From Paludibacteraceae bacterium (GTDB lineage Bacteria; Bacteroidota; Bacteroidia; Bacteroidales; Paludibacteraceae), in NCBI GenBank assembly GCA_023227695.1, contig JALNVE010000077.1:1-11226 (forward strand): a stretch of 11,226 nucleotides of DNA, given 5' to 3'. Below, one piece after another: positions 1-6,597 of this stretch; positions within the stretch are counted from its first letter, which is position 1; the number at the start of each line of letters is the position of its first letter. The notes beneath the pieces were generated by a model, which was not told the origin of the DNA, did no database searches, and saw only the letters and a program-made list of their open reading frames with translations. The position numbers and the translations under genes were made by a program.

Positions 1-43
1 TTACGCTTGGCAATATCTCTCTTAATAGTTGATCTGTTTTCAT
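1..43 (-). CDS. Possible 5' end of a minus-strand gene cut by the left edge (14 codons)
   Basis: Reading the minus strand from an ATG at 43-41, the frame is open to the window edge and gives MKTDQLLREILPSV. A box TATCTTTG, matching the Bacteroidetes -7 promoter consensus, lies just upstream (minus strand, 55-48). It is so close that transcription would begin at or next to this ATG, so either the mRNA is leaderless or the true start lies beyond the window. I do not recognise the protein from 14 residues, and a frame this short could be open by chance. Confidence 0.3.
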   Translation of the reverse strand, partial: MKTDQLLREILPSV

Positions 44-47
44 TCCG

Positions 48-55
48 CAAAGATA
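48..55 (-). promoter_or_regulatory. Bacteroidetes -7 promoter box (TATCTTTG) for the left-edge gene
   Basis: On the minus strand 55-48 read TATCTTTG followed by CGG, a full match to TAnnTTTG. No clean -33 TTTG lies 19-21 bp upstream. It points leftwards, away from the nitroreductase gene, so it would serve whatever begins at the left edge. Confidence 0.4.
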
Positions 56-153
56 ATGCTATTCATGAATTTTGGGGAATATTCTTGTCGCTATACCAAC
101 CCCACCTATCCGCTGATCCGGACGTTTCTATATTGAATTTAATCGAAATTCTA

Positions 154-897
154 TTACTTCAAAAATCCCTGTTCTTTAATGAAATCGAGTAGGGCTTTGG
201 AGAAGGCTTCGTTGTCTGCTTTCTTGTAGCGGATGTCGGTGAAGACCTGAGCCAACGTCTTTTTGTTGTTTTCTGCGATGAACTTTTTGTTTTCGGCCAA
301 GCTCTCTTTATGCGCATAGATGCGGTCGATGTCGGCATTGGTGTAGTCCTTGTAGGTCTCGAAGTGAATCAACGCATCGGCTGGCAAACGGTCGGTTTGA
401 GCTGGGTTCTCGTCTGGATAACCTACTGTGATGGTTGTGATTGGAACAACGAACTTCGGCAACGCCAAAATCTGAGCAATGGCCTTTGCGTTGTAAAGAG
501 CTGTGCCAAGGTAGCAGATGCCTAAACCTTTGCTTTCTGCTGCAACACAGAAGGTCTGAGCCACCAACATCGTATCAATGGCAGCGTTCAAGAAAGATAA
601 GAAGTTATCGTATCCGGGTTCTGCCTCTCTGCTTTCGCACCATTTGTTGAAACGGTTGTAGTCGGCGCAGAAAGTTAAAGATACGGGTGCATTCACGTAT
701 GTAGGCTGGTTGAAGTGCAAAGGAGCAAGCTGAGCCTTCTTCTTTTCGTCTTTTGTCACAACAACGCTATAGAGCTGCATGTTTCCTGTTGTGGATGCTC
801 GGAATGCAGTGTCCAGCAATTGGGTGAGGAGTTGGTTGTCCACCTCTTTCTTCTGGTATTTTCTTATTGATTTTCTATTGTTCAATGAAGTCAACAT
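154..897 (-). CDS. Nitroreductase family protein (FMN-dependent NAD(P)H oxidoreductase)
   Basis: This 247-residue protein fits the NfsA-like branch of the nitroreductase family: cytosolic FMN homodimers that reduce nitroaromatics, quinones or flavins with NAD(P)H. The N-terminal NNRKSIRKY (about 6-14) carries the Arg/Ser residues that hold the FMN phosphate. ASTTGNMQLYS (34-44) is the second FMN-contact loop and GLGICYLG (124-131) the third. A GYP...RLP segment (159-172) precedes a helical C-terminal extension typical of the NfsA group. Length is normal and no defect is visible. The start lies 17 bp after the dsbD stop, so the two genes are probably co-transcribed with this one second. The natural substrate cannot be read from sequence; the family call is firm, the subgroup less so. 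Confidence 0.9.
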   Translation of the reverse strand: MLTSLNNRKSIRKYQKKEVDNQLLTQLLDTAFRASTTGNMQLYSVVVTKDEKKKAQLAPLHFNQPTYVNAPVSLTFCADYNRFNKWCESREAEPGYDNFLSFLNAAIDTMLVAQTFCVAAESKGLGICYLGTALYNAKAIAQILALPKFVVPITTITVGYPDENPAQTDRLPADALIHFETYKDYTNADIDRIYAHKESLAENKKFIAENNKKTLAQVFTDIRYKKADNEAFSKALLDFIKEQGFLK

Positions 898-914
898 AAC
901 TATCAGATTATTTA

Positions 915-2930
915 TTATTTTCCTTTCAAAGTCTCTAGCTTCAAACCTTTCTTCTCCGCTTTGTAATTTTTCTTTCCATCTTTAAGGAAGGTGACAAATT
1001 CATCCTTATCCTCGGAAAAAGAGAATGCGTGGTTGAGCACGTCGCCTTCATTGTTAAGCAATATATAGAAAGGCTGAGCATTGGCACCAAATTTAGAGCG
1101 TTGTAAGTAACTCCATTTTTCTCCCCATGTGGTGATTACTCTTTCTTTTCCGTTCTCTTTTATAGTGAATGGCTCTGCAAGCAATTTTTTGTCGTCTACG
1201 TAGAGAGAAATAAGCACGTAATCTTCTGTCAAGAGTTTTTTGACCTCTGGGTCGCTCCAAACCGATCCTTCCATCTTTCTGCAGTTAACGCAGCCGTAAC
1301 CTGTGAAGTCCACTATAACAGGCTTACCGTATCTATGGGCATATTCCATACCTTGGTCGTAGTCCTCAAATTCTGCTTGAACCCTGCCTTCGTAAAGGTT
1401 GAAGTCTTGCGTTGAGAGTGGTGGTGCAAATGCGCTAACCGCCTTCAATGGTGCTCCAAATAAGCCAGGAACAAGGTAAACAACGAATGCGAAAACAATC
1501 ATGGATAAGAACATTCGTAACACGGAGATGTGTTCCAATTTCTCATCGGCTATAAATCTTATTTTTCCTAATAAATAGAATCCCAGGAATACGAAGATGA
1601 CAATCCAAAGTACGAGGAAGACCTCTCTGTCCAAAATGTTCCATCCGTAAGATAAATCGGCTACCGATAGGAATTTCAAGGCAAAAGCCAACTCCAAGAA
1701 ACCGAGAACAACCTTCACCGAATTGAGCCATCCTCCTGAGCGCGGAAGGTTGTGCAACCAGCTTGGAAATAGCGCGAAGATGGTAAATGGTGCTGCCAAT
1801 GCGATAGCGAAACCAAGCATTCCGACGGCAGGTGCCAATAGGTTGCTGTTGGCTATGCTCACTAAGAGTGTGCCTATGATTAGTCCGGTACAAGAGAAGG
1901 ATACGATGACCAGAGTGAGCGCCATCAGCAGGATGCTGAAGAATCCGCCTGTCTTGTCAGCTGTTTTGTCAATCTTTGTGCTCCATGTAGCAGGAAGGGC
2001 AATGTCAAAACCGCCGAAGAACGAGATGGCAAAGAGTACCAATAATACAAACAGCACGACGTTGAAGATGGCGTTGGTCGAAATTCCGTTCATCGCATCA
2101 GCGCCTAAAATGGCGGTGAGCAAAAGACCTAAGGCCTCGTAGATGACTACGATGGAGATTCCATACCCAATGGCAGCCTTTTTTCCTTTTTTAGGATCGT
2201 TTCCTCTGTGAAGGAAGAAGCTGACCGTCATTGGGATGATAGGCCAAACGCAAGGGGTGATGATGGCGAGCAATCCGCCGATGATGCCTTTGAGGAAGAT
2301 GCTCCACAAAGATTCATTATCCGATGATACACCCTCATTATCTCCAAATTCTTTTAATTGGTCGATGACAGGCTCCCAATAATTGCTCTCTTCAGCTTTT
2401 CCTGAATTTGCGTTCAAGTTTTGAAGAGGAATAAGAGGTATCGCTTGTCCTGCCGTGTCTTGTTGGGCTGGTTTCTTTCCAAAATTGAAACTGGTGCGGG
2501 CTGGTGGCAAACAGGTATTGTCGTTGCAGGCCATGTATTCCACATATCCGCTTATTTTGTAATCGTTGACATCTGTTGCCTTGATTTTCTGAACAAAGAC
2601 GGCCTCATTCTCGAACCAATTGAGTTCCATGTCGAATGTTGGCTCAAACTTTTTTACAAGTTGGCTCTTTGCTTTTACTTCTCCAACAAGGTCTACATTT
2701 TTCTGACTATCGAATTTAAATCGGGTAGGCAAAGGGCCATTCTCTGGCAATTCTGTGCCGTAAATGTGCCATTGGTCTTCAAACTTTGCTTTGAATGTGA
2801 TTTCTCCGTCGCCATTCTCATTGATTTTTGAGATGGAGATGTCCCATTTTACTGGCTCTTGAATCTGAGCGTTCACAAAGGATATACATGCTAAAAGCAG
2901 TGTGATGATAGAAAATAATTTCTTAATCAT
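915..2930 (-). CDS. dsbD: Thiol:disulfide interchange protein DsbD (cytochrome c biogenesis-type transmembrane reductase)
   Basis: This 671-residue inner-membrane protein has the full three-part DsbD layout. It takes electrons from cytosolic thioredoxin and passes them across the membrane to periplasmic thiol proteins. A signal peptide (about 1-21) leads into the periplasmic alpha domain with the pair C135/C140 in YMACNDNTCLPP. The membrane domain (about 210-490, roughly eight helices) carries C227 in ITPCVWP and C347 in SFSCTGL. The C-terminal thioredoxin-fold gamma domain has the CVNC active site (C547/C550) and a cis-proline at P620 (AQPF). All six redox cysteines are present, so it should be active. 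The alpha pair is spaced CX4C rather than the CX5C of E. coli DsbD. The nitroreductase gene follows after 17 bp. No TAnnTTTG box is visible in the 118 bp upstream, so transcription may enter from the Dabb gene. Confidence 0.95.
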   Translation of the reverse strand: MIKKLFSIITLLLACISFVNAQIQEPVKWDISISKINENGDGEITFKAKFEDQWHIYGTELPENGPLPTRFKFDSQKNVDLVGEVKAKSQLVKKFEPTFDMELNWFENEAVFVQKIKATDVNDYKISGYVEYMACNDNTCLPPARTSFNFGKKPAQQDTAGQAIPLIPLQNLNANSGKAEESNYWEPVIDQLKEFGDNEGVSSDNESLWSIFLKGIIGGLLAIITPCVWPIIPMTVSFFLHRGNDPKKGKKAAIGYGISIVVIYEALGLLLTAILGADAMNGISTNAIFNVVLFVLLVLFAISFFGGFDIALPATWSTKIDKTADKTGGFFSILLMALTLVIVSFSCTGLIIGTLLVSIANSNLLAPAVGMLGFAIALAAPFTIFALFPSWLHNLPRSGGWLNSVKVVLGFLELAFALKFLSVADLSYGWNILDREVFLVLWIVIFVFLGFYLLGKIRFIADEKLEHISVLRMFLSMIVFAFVVYLVPGLFGAPLKAVSAFAPPLSTQDFNLYEGRVQAEFEDYDQGMEYAHRYGKPVIVDFTGYGCVNCRKMEGSVWSDPEVKKLLTEDYVLISLYVDDKKLLAEPFTIKENGKERVITTWGEKWSYLQRSKFGANAQPFYILLNNEGDVLNHAFSFSEDKDEFVTFLKDGKKNYKAEKKGLKLETLKGK

Positions 2931-3048
2931 AAGCGGACGTTTTTGAGGTCAGTATTGATATGGAATAATTCGAATTTAGTTTCTCGTTTTTAAAGTCAGA
3001 AACAATAGAACGTAGTATGCAGAGAATGCTAAACTAGTAATGAAAACT

Positions 3049-3348
3049 TTAGATGTTGTAATCAACGCAAGAGCGGCTTTCCAAAACCTCTCTGATGATT
3101 TTAGAAACAGCGAGGTGCTCTGGGTGAACAGCGTATGCGTGAAGATCTTCCATCGTCAGATGGGTAGTCGTCAACGCGATATCGTATTGCTCTTTTGGAT
3201 TCTTGTTCAATCCCACTTCGATGGTTTGCAACTCTTTGATGATGGACTTAAGATTCAATAATCCTAACTGAATCTGATGTAGCTTTCTAGCTTTCTCATC
3301 TTCGGAGGCAAACTCCTTCAACTTGAAAAGCACAATGTGTTTTACCAT
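3049..3348 (-). CDS. Dabb domain (stress-responsive alpha-beta barrel) family protein
   Basis: This 99-residue protein is a single Dabb domain, a ferredoxin-like fold that normally dimerises into an alpha-beta barrel. The N-terminal strand MVKHIVLFKLK, the central IEVGLN strand (43-48), and the C-terminal LHAYAVHPEHLAV (69-81) ending in RSCVDY (92-97) are the usual conserved blocks. Length equals that of typical stand-alone members. A GGAAAG sequence precedes the ATG by about 3 nt, a little close for a Shine-Dalgarno. It has its own -7 box at 3418-3411 and lies 118 bp before dsbD in the same direction. The biochemical role of most bacterial stand-alone Dabb proteins is unknown; the stress label comes from plant homologues and is not evidence of function here. 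Confidence 0.85.
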   Translation of the reverse strand: MVKHIVLFKLKEFASEDEKARKLHQIQLGLLNLKSIIKELQTIEVGLNKNPKEQYDIALTTTHLTMEDLHAYAVHPEHLAVSKIIREVLESRSCVDYNI

Positions 3349-3410
3349 TTCTTTCCGTATTTATTAAAAAACCGTTTCTTAGTTCTATTAATTAATTCTT
3401 GTCTGTTATG

Positions 3411-3418
3411 CAAATATA
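3411..3418 (-). promoter_or_regulatory. Bacteroidetes -7 promoter box (TATATTTG) for the Dabb gene
   Basis: Minus-strand positions 3418-3411 read TATATTTG followed by CAT, a full match to TAnnTTTG, 63 bp before the Dabb start codon. The expected -33 region is AT-rich without a clear TTTG. The box lies downstream of the M16 terminator hairpin, consistent with a separate transcript. Confidence 0.45.
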
Positions 3419-3451
3419 ATAATAACCCTTCTTATTTATTAGTTAATAAAT

Positions 3452-3475
3452 AAAAACGGGATTGTAGTTGCCCGT
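3452..3475 (-). terminator. Weak intrinsic terminator after the kdsB-M16 pair
   Basis: On the minus strand ACGGG (3475-3471) pairs with CCCGT (3460-3456) across a 10-nt loop and is followed directly by TTTTATTT. The 5-bp stem is short, so it is only a moderate terminator. Its position, about 80 bp past the M16 stop and upstream of the Dabb promoter box, supports the role. Confidence 0.45.
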
Positions 3476-3552
3476 AATTCATCTCTTGTTTGTTTCTATC
3501 TAACGTTTTTATGTTTATGATGAGTAGAGAAACGCTAAAGAAGCATTGCCCG

Positions 3553-4833
3553 TCACGCCTCTTTGCCCGCAATGACGGTGTAGAAGTTTTCGGGAATGAA
3601 ATATTTGTTGGCCAAATCTTTGATGTCCTTAGCTGTTGTGTCGTTGATACAAGATACGGTTTTGTCGTAAAAGTCGTAGTCCAAACCGTTTCCGACCATC
3701 GAGATGATATTGTCAGCAATGGAGAGTCCGCCGTCTACTAATCGTAAATGCTCGCCCAACATGTACATCTTCACCATGTTCAGTTCTTCTTCCGAAACCT
3801 CCTCTTTTTTGAGCTTTTCCATCTCTTTGAAAATCTCGTCGATAAGTGGTTGGGTAAATTCCACGCCTGTCTGCGACATGATGGAAAAGTGCCCCAACTC
3901 CTTGAACGTGGTGATGCTCGATCCGATGCCGTAGGTATAACCCTTCTCTTCACGGATGTTGGACATCAGTCGGCTGCCGAAGTAACCGCCCAACAGTGTG
4001 TTGAGTACGCTGAACTTATGGTAGTCTGGATCTGTCCTAGTGAAGAGCGGACAACCAATCACAACGGCCGATTGTACACTGTCTTTCTTCTCCAAGAAAA
4101 TCCGGCGAAGGCTATCTGGAGAAGGAGTGCCAGATGTTCTTTTTTCTATCTTTCGTCCGCTTGGTGCTATTGACTCAAGAGCTGAGCAGATGGTTTTTTC
4201 TACCTCGTCGGTCACTTTGCCGGTTACGAAGACCATGCAGTTTTCTGCCACATAATACTTCTTGTGAAACTCTTTGATCGATTCCAACTTGATATTGTCG
4301 AAATCTTTTGGCTCAGCAATTCGTCCGTAGGGATGCTCTTCGCCGTAGAGCGACTTCAGAAATTGGTAATGTGCCATATAACCCACCTTCTGAGAGTCCA
4401 TGATATTCTGTTTCTTCTTAATCTCCTTGTAAGTGTGGAACTCTTTTTCGGGGAATGTTGGTTCGAAGATGATCTCATTGGCAAGGTTCATCACCTTGGG
4501 CAGGTATTTGTTCAACGCGTAGAAGGTGACGTAGGCGTACTGGTGCGAACAAGAGAGTTGCAACCAGGAGCCGTAGAAGTCTAGTTCGTCGGCAATTTCT
4601 GACGAACTCTTCGAACGCGTACCCTCTTTTAATAATTGGGCTGTGAAGCTGGCCACGAGTCGCTCGTCTTGATAGCAATTGCCAGCACCCAACATCCAGT
4701 CGAGTCTTACTACGTCTTCTTCCCCTTGACGGAGAATATAAAGTTTTATCCCGTTAGAAAGGGTCTTTAATTCGGCTCTTTCGATTTTAAAGTCCTCAAT
4801 GGGCTTTATCTCCGGTTGTTTTTTTCTGTCCAT
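3553..4833 (-). CDS. M16 family peptidase homologue lacking the zinc-binding HxxEH motif
   Basis: This 426-residue protein has the two-lobed M16B (PqqL/processing-peptidase-like) architecture: an N-terminal M16 lobe (about 20-170) and a C-terminal M16 lobe (about 180-360). In active members the N-lobe carries HxxEH just before a leucine-rich stretch ending in KGT. Here the aligned residues are SFTAQ (62-66) before LLKEGT, so both zinc histidines and the catalytic glutamate are missing. The C-lobe keeps the substrate-binding arginine/tyrosine pair, R294 and Y301, in IREEKGYTYG. That combination marks the non-catalytic partner of two-subunit M16B peptidases, whose HxxEH subunit is encoded elsewhere. 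No such partner is in this window. No signal peptide is visible, suggesting a cytosolic site. It follows kdsB by 39 bp, probably in the same transcript, though no functional link to Kdo is evident. Confidence 0.9.
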   Translation of the reverse strand: MDRKKQPEIKPIEDFKIERAELKTLSNGIKLYILRQGEEDVVRLDWMLGAGNCYQDERLVASFTAQLLKEGTRSKSSSEIADELDFYGSWLQLSCSHQYAYVTFYALNKYLPKVMNLANEIIFEPTFPEKEFHTYKEIKKKQNIMDSQKVGYMAHYQFLKSLYGEEHPYGRIAEPKDFDNIKLESIKEFHKKYYVAENCMVFVTGKVTDEVEKTICSALESIAPSGRKIEKRTSGTPSPDSLRRIFLEKKDSVQSAVVIGCPLFTRTDPDYHKFSVLNTLLGGYFGSRLMSNIREEKGYTYGIGSSITTFKELGHFSIMSQTGVEFTQPLIDEIFKEMEKLKKEEVSEEELNMVKMYMLGEHLRLVDGGLSIADNIISMVGNGLDYDFYDKTVSCINDTTAKDIKDLANKYFIPENFYTVIAGKEA

Positions 4834-4872
4834 AGGTGTTATGATGAATGTCGGCTGTTTTATGATTTGGCA

Positions 4873-5640
4873 TTATATCCTCTCTGCGAGAAATTTCTCG
4901 GCTCTCTTCAAGTCGTCTGGGGTGTCAATGCCGATAGTCTCAACATTGGTGATGCCCACTTTGATACGTAAACCGTTCTCTAACCATCTCAACTGCTCGA
5001 GCGATTCTGCCAGCTCAAGTGAAGATTGAGGAAGTTGAGTGATCTCTTTCAACACGTCGCCGCTGTAAGCGTAAAGGCCAATGTGTTTGTAGTAGTTGTG
5101 GCATTTTAACCAGTTGCCGGTCTCTTCGCCTCTCTTGTATGGTATAACAGAACGGCTGAAGTACATTGCCTCCATGTTCTTGTTGACAACTACCTTAGGA
5201 GAGTTTGGGTTGAAGAGTGCCTGTTCGTCGTCGGCCTCTGTGAATGGTTTCACCAAGGTTGCGATTTGAGTATCCTTGTTGTCGAAGCAAGCGCAGATGG
5301 TCTCAATCTGTGAAGGCTGGATGAAAGGTTCATCGCCTTGGATATTGATGATGATCTCTTTTCCTGAGTTCGATTTCTGGTATGCTTCGAAGCATCTGTC
5401 TGTTCCGCTTTTGTGTTTGTCTGATGTCATGATAGCTTTGCCGCCAAACGCTTCCACGCTTCGGAAAATTCTGTCGTCGTCGGTTGCCACGTAAACGCAG
5501 TCCAACACTTTAGACACCTGTTCGTAAACTCTCTGGATCATGCTCTTTCCACCAATTTCTACTAAAGGTTTGCCTGGAAATCTGGAAGATGCATATCTGG
5601 CAGGAATGATTCCTATAAAACGGTCATATTTAGTGCTCAT
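4873..5640 (-). CDS. kdsB: 3-deoxy-manno-octulosonate cytidylyltransferase (CMP-Kdo synthetase)
   Basis: KdsB activates Kdo with CTP to give CMP-Kdo and pyrophosphate, the donor for attaching Kdo to lipid A precursors in the cytosol. The 255-residue length is normal. The signature nucleotide-binding block IPARYASSRFPGKPL is at 12-26, HKSGTDR at 76-82, and NIQGDEPF at 99-106, where D103 is the expected metal-binding aspartate. Further conserved blocks are YKHIGLYAY (184-192), the LELAESLEQLRWLENG helix (208-223), and GIDTPDDL (237-244), whose D239 is the second expected metal ligand. All key residues are present. It is first in a two-gene unit with the M16 homologue and is preceded by a TAATTTTG promoter box. 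The start ATG is directly followed by STKYDRFIGIIPAR, a normal N terminus. Confidence 0.97.
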   Translation of the reverse strand: MSTKYDRFIGIIPARYASSRFPGKPLVEIGGKSMIQRVYEQVSKVLDCVYVATDDDRIFRSVEAFGGKAIMTSDKHKSGTDRCFEAYQKSNSGKEIIINIQGDEPFIQPSQIETICACFDNKDTQIATLVKPFTEADDEQALFNPNSPKVVVNKNMEAMYFSRSVIPYKRGEETGNWLKCHNYYKHIGLYAYSGDVLKEITQLPQSSLELAESLEQLRWLENGLRIKVGITNVETIGIDTPDDLKRAEKFLAERI

Positions 5641-5683
5641 ATTGTTATTTTAAAATTCAATTTAAACATCATGTTGTATTCTA

Positions 5684-5691
5684 CAAAATTA
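5684..5691 (-). promoter_or_regulatory. Bacteroidetes -7 promoter box (TAATTTTG) for kdsB
   Basis: Minus-strand 5691-5684 read TAATTTTG, matching TAnnTTTG, 43 bp before the kdsB start codon. There is no strong -33 TTTG at the expected spacing. It is the best promoter candidate between the upstream terminator (5833-5867) and kdsB. Confidence 0.4.
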
Positions 5692-5832
5692 TTCAATTTT
5701 GCCCTTAAATGAATAAATATATGGGGGAATAAACTGGATTTTTTCATTTTTTTGGACAGATGCCAATTATCCTAACTGCCGGCTGAAAACTCAGCGCTCT
5801 TTAGCCATAAGTGTCACGCCCCCAGATGGCAG
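5692..5832. other. Intergenic segment without a gene between the pcrA-unit terminator and kdsB
   Basis: No credible reading frame is present on either strand. The right half (about 5750-5832) is more GC-rich than the AT-rich kdsB leader and contains short inverted repeats. Examples are GCTGA (5782-5786) with TCAGC (5791-5795), and distant CTGCC/GGCAG copies. These could form local RNA structure, but no known riboswitch or small RNA is recognisable. Confidence 0.3.
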
Positions 5833-5867
5833 AAAAAAATGTGGCCCGTTTTTCACGAACCACATTT
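5833..5867 (-). terminator. Intrinsic terminator closing the pcrA-ftsB-membrane protein unit
   Basis: On the minus strand AAATGTGG (5867-5860) pairs with CCACATTT (5844-5837). An inner CGT/ACG helix caps the stem, and the downstream arm runs straight into a T tract (5839-5833). It lies about 20 bp after the stop of the 109-residue membrane protein. The stem plus T-run is the clearest terminator in the window. Confidence 0.85.
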
Positions 5868-5886
5868 GTCGAAATATATCTTCTTC

Positions 5887-6216
5887 TTATTTCTTTCCCT
5901 CTTCCGGCATTCGGTAGGTAACCCACAATTCTACGACGGCACCAATGAGTAGGGTAATCATCCAACGCGTGTCATTGATGAAGATGAGGTAGGCACTTAA
6001 AATGATCAGTATGTTGCTGATGAATTCCTGGAATTTCAATCGCTTCAGACGCGTATCGTCAGGGATTACGTTGAATCCTCGGCTGAAGAGCATGCAAAGA
6101 CCGCCCACCAAAATCAGAATGGCAGAGATAGGAATCCCCATGATTGCTAGTTTGAACATCTGAATGATGGCTCCGACTAATACTAAAATGGCTCCGAATG
6201 CAAATCCTTGTTTCAT
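5887..6216 (-). CDS. Small four-helix membrane protein of unknown function
   Basis: This 109-residue protein matches no family I can name. Its composition predicts four membrane segments at about 4-20, 27-45, 66-81 and 84-101. Between the second and third pairs is a charged loop, PDDTRLKRLKFQEF (52-65), probably cytosolic by the positive-inside rule. The C-terminal tail RMPEEGKK is charged. There is no signal peptide cleavage site and no cysteine motif. It starts 25 bp after the ftsB-like gene and ends just before a strong terminator, so it is the last gene of a pcrA-ftsB-membrane protein transcript. Position next to a division gene suggests, but does not show, an envelope or division role. 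The reading frame is convincing; the function is open. Confidence 0.8.
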   Translation of the reverse strand: MKQGFAFGAILVLVGAIIQMFKLAIMGIPISAILILVGGLCMLFSRGFNVIPDDTRLKRLKFQEFISNILIILSAYLIFINDTRWMITLLIGAVVELWVTYRMPEEGKK

Positions 6217-6241
6217 TACGTCTTACTCTGTTTTGATTTTT

Positions 6242-6541
6242 TTATTTATCTATGATGAAAATATCTTCGTTTGACTTTTTCATGAGATATTGCTCTCTGG
6301 CAAATTTCTCAAGGTTTTTGTCGTTAGACTGTAACTCAAGGGTCTTGGCACGACTAACTTCAATCTCTTTTTCGTAAAAGGTGATTTCTGACTTGAGGTC
6401 GTGAATTTTTTTGTCGTATTTCAATCTAGTGAGAACGTCATTTTCGTCAAAAAATACCATCCAAACGGCTGCCAAGAGCAACGTGAGCACGTATTTGTTA
6501 AACGGAATATGTTTTAATACGGTTAAAATCTTCTCTTTCAT
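6242..6541 (-). CDS. ftsB: FtsB/DivIC-like septum formation initiator protein
   Basis: This 99-residue single-pass membrane protein has the FtsB/DivIC layout. A short cytosolic N terminus is followed by one membrane helix (about 16-31) and a coiled coil (about 38-72). The conserved C-terminal block NLEKFAREQYLMKKSNEDIFII (76-97) lies in the periplasm. In the family this protein binds FtsL and FtsQ and helps activate septal peptidoglycan synthesis. The start ATG has AAGGA about 7 nt upstream. It lies 56 bp after the helicase gene and 25 bp before the small membrane protein, in the same direction and with a shared terminator, so co-transcription is likely. The symbol is assigned by architecture; DivIC would be an equally fair name. 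Confidence 0.88.
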   Translation of the reverse strand: MKEKILTVLKHIPFNKYVLTLLLAAVWMVFFDENDVLTRLKYDKKIHDLKSEITFYEKEIEVSRAKTLELQSNDKNLEKFAREQYLMKKSNEDIFIIDK

Positions 6542-6597
6542 TGTAAATCCTTCCCTTGAAATTTGATGTAAATATATGCTTTTTCGTCCGGATTATT

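Noticed and set aside
7..192. Plus-strand frame of 61 codons at the left edge
   Set aside because: It overlaps the nitroreductase C terminus and a promoter box, and has no family resemblance.
2421..2831. Plus-strand frame of 136 codons opposite dsbD
   Set aside because: Antisense to the conserved DsbD alpha domain; its composition follows from the other strand.
2979..3003. GTTTC/GAAAC inverted repeat between the Dabb gene and dsbD
   Set aside because: The stem is five base pairs with a 15-nt loop and no T tract, too weak to call a terminator or operator.
3432..3719. Minus-strand frame of 95 codons running past the M16 stop, suggesting a frameshift
   Set aside because: The M16 protein reaches a normal C terminus (FYTVIAGKEA) in its own frame; the overlapping frame adds no family-like sequence.
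3748..4173. Plus-strand frame of 141 codons opposite the M16 gene
   Set aside because: Antisense to the M16 C-terminal lobe, with no recognisable domain.
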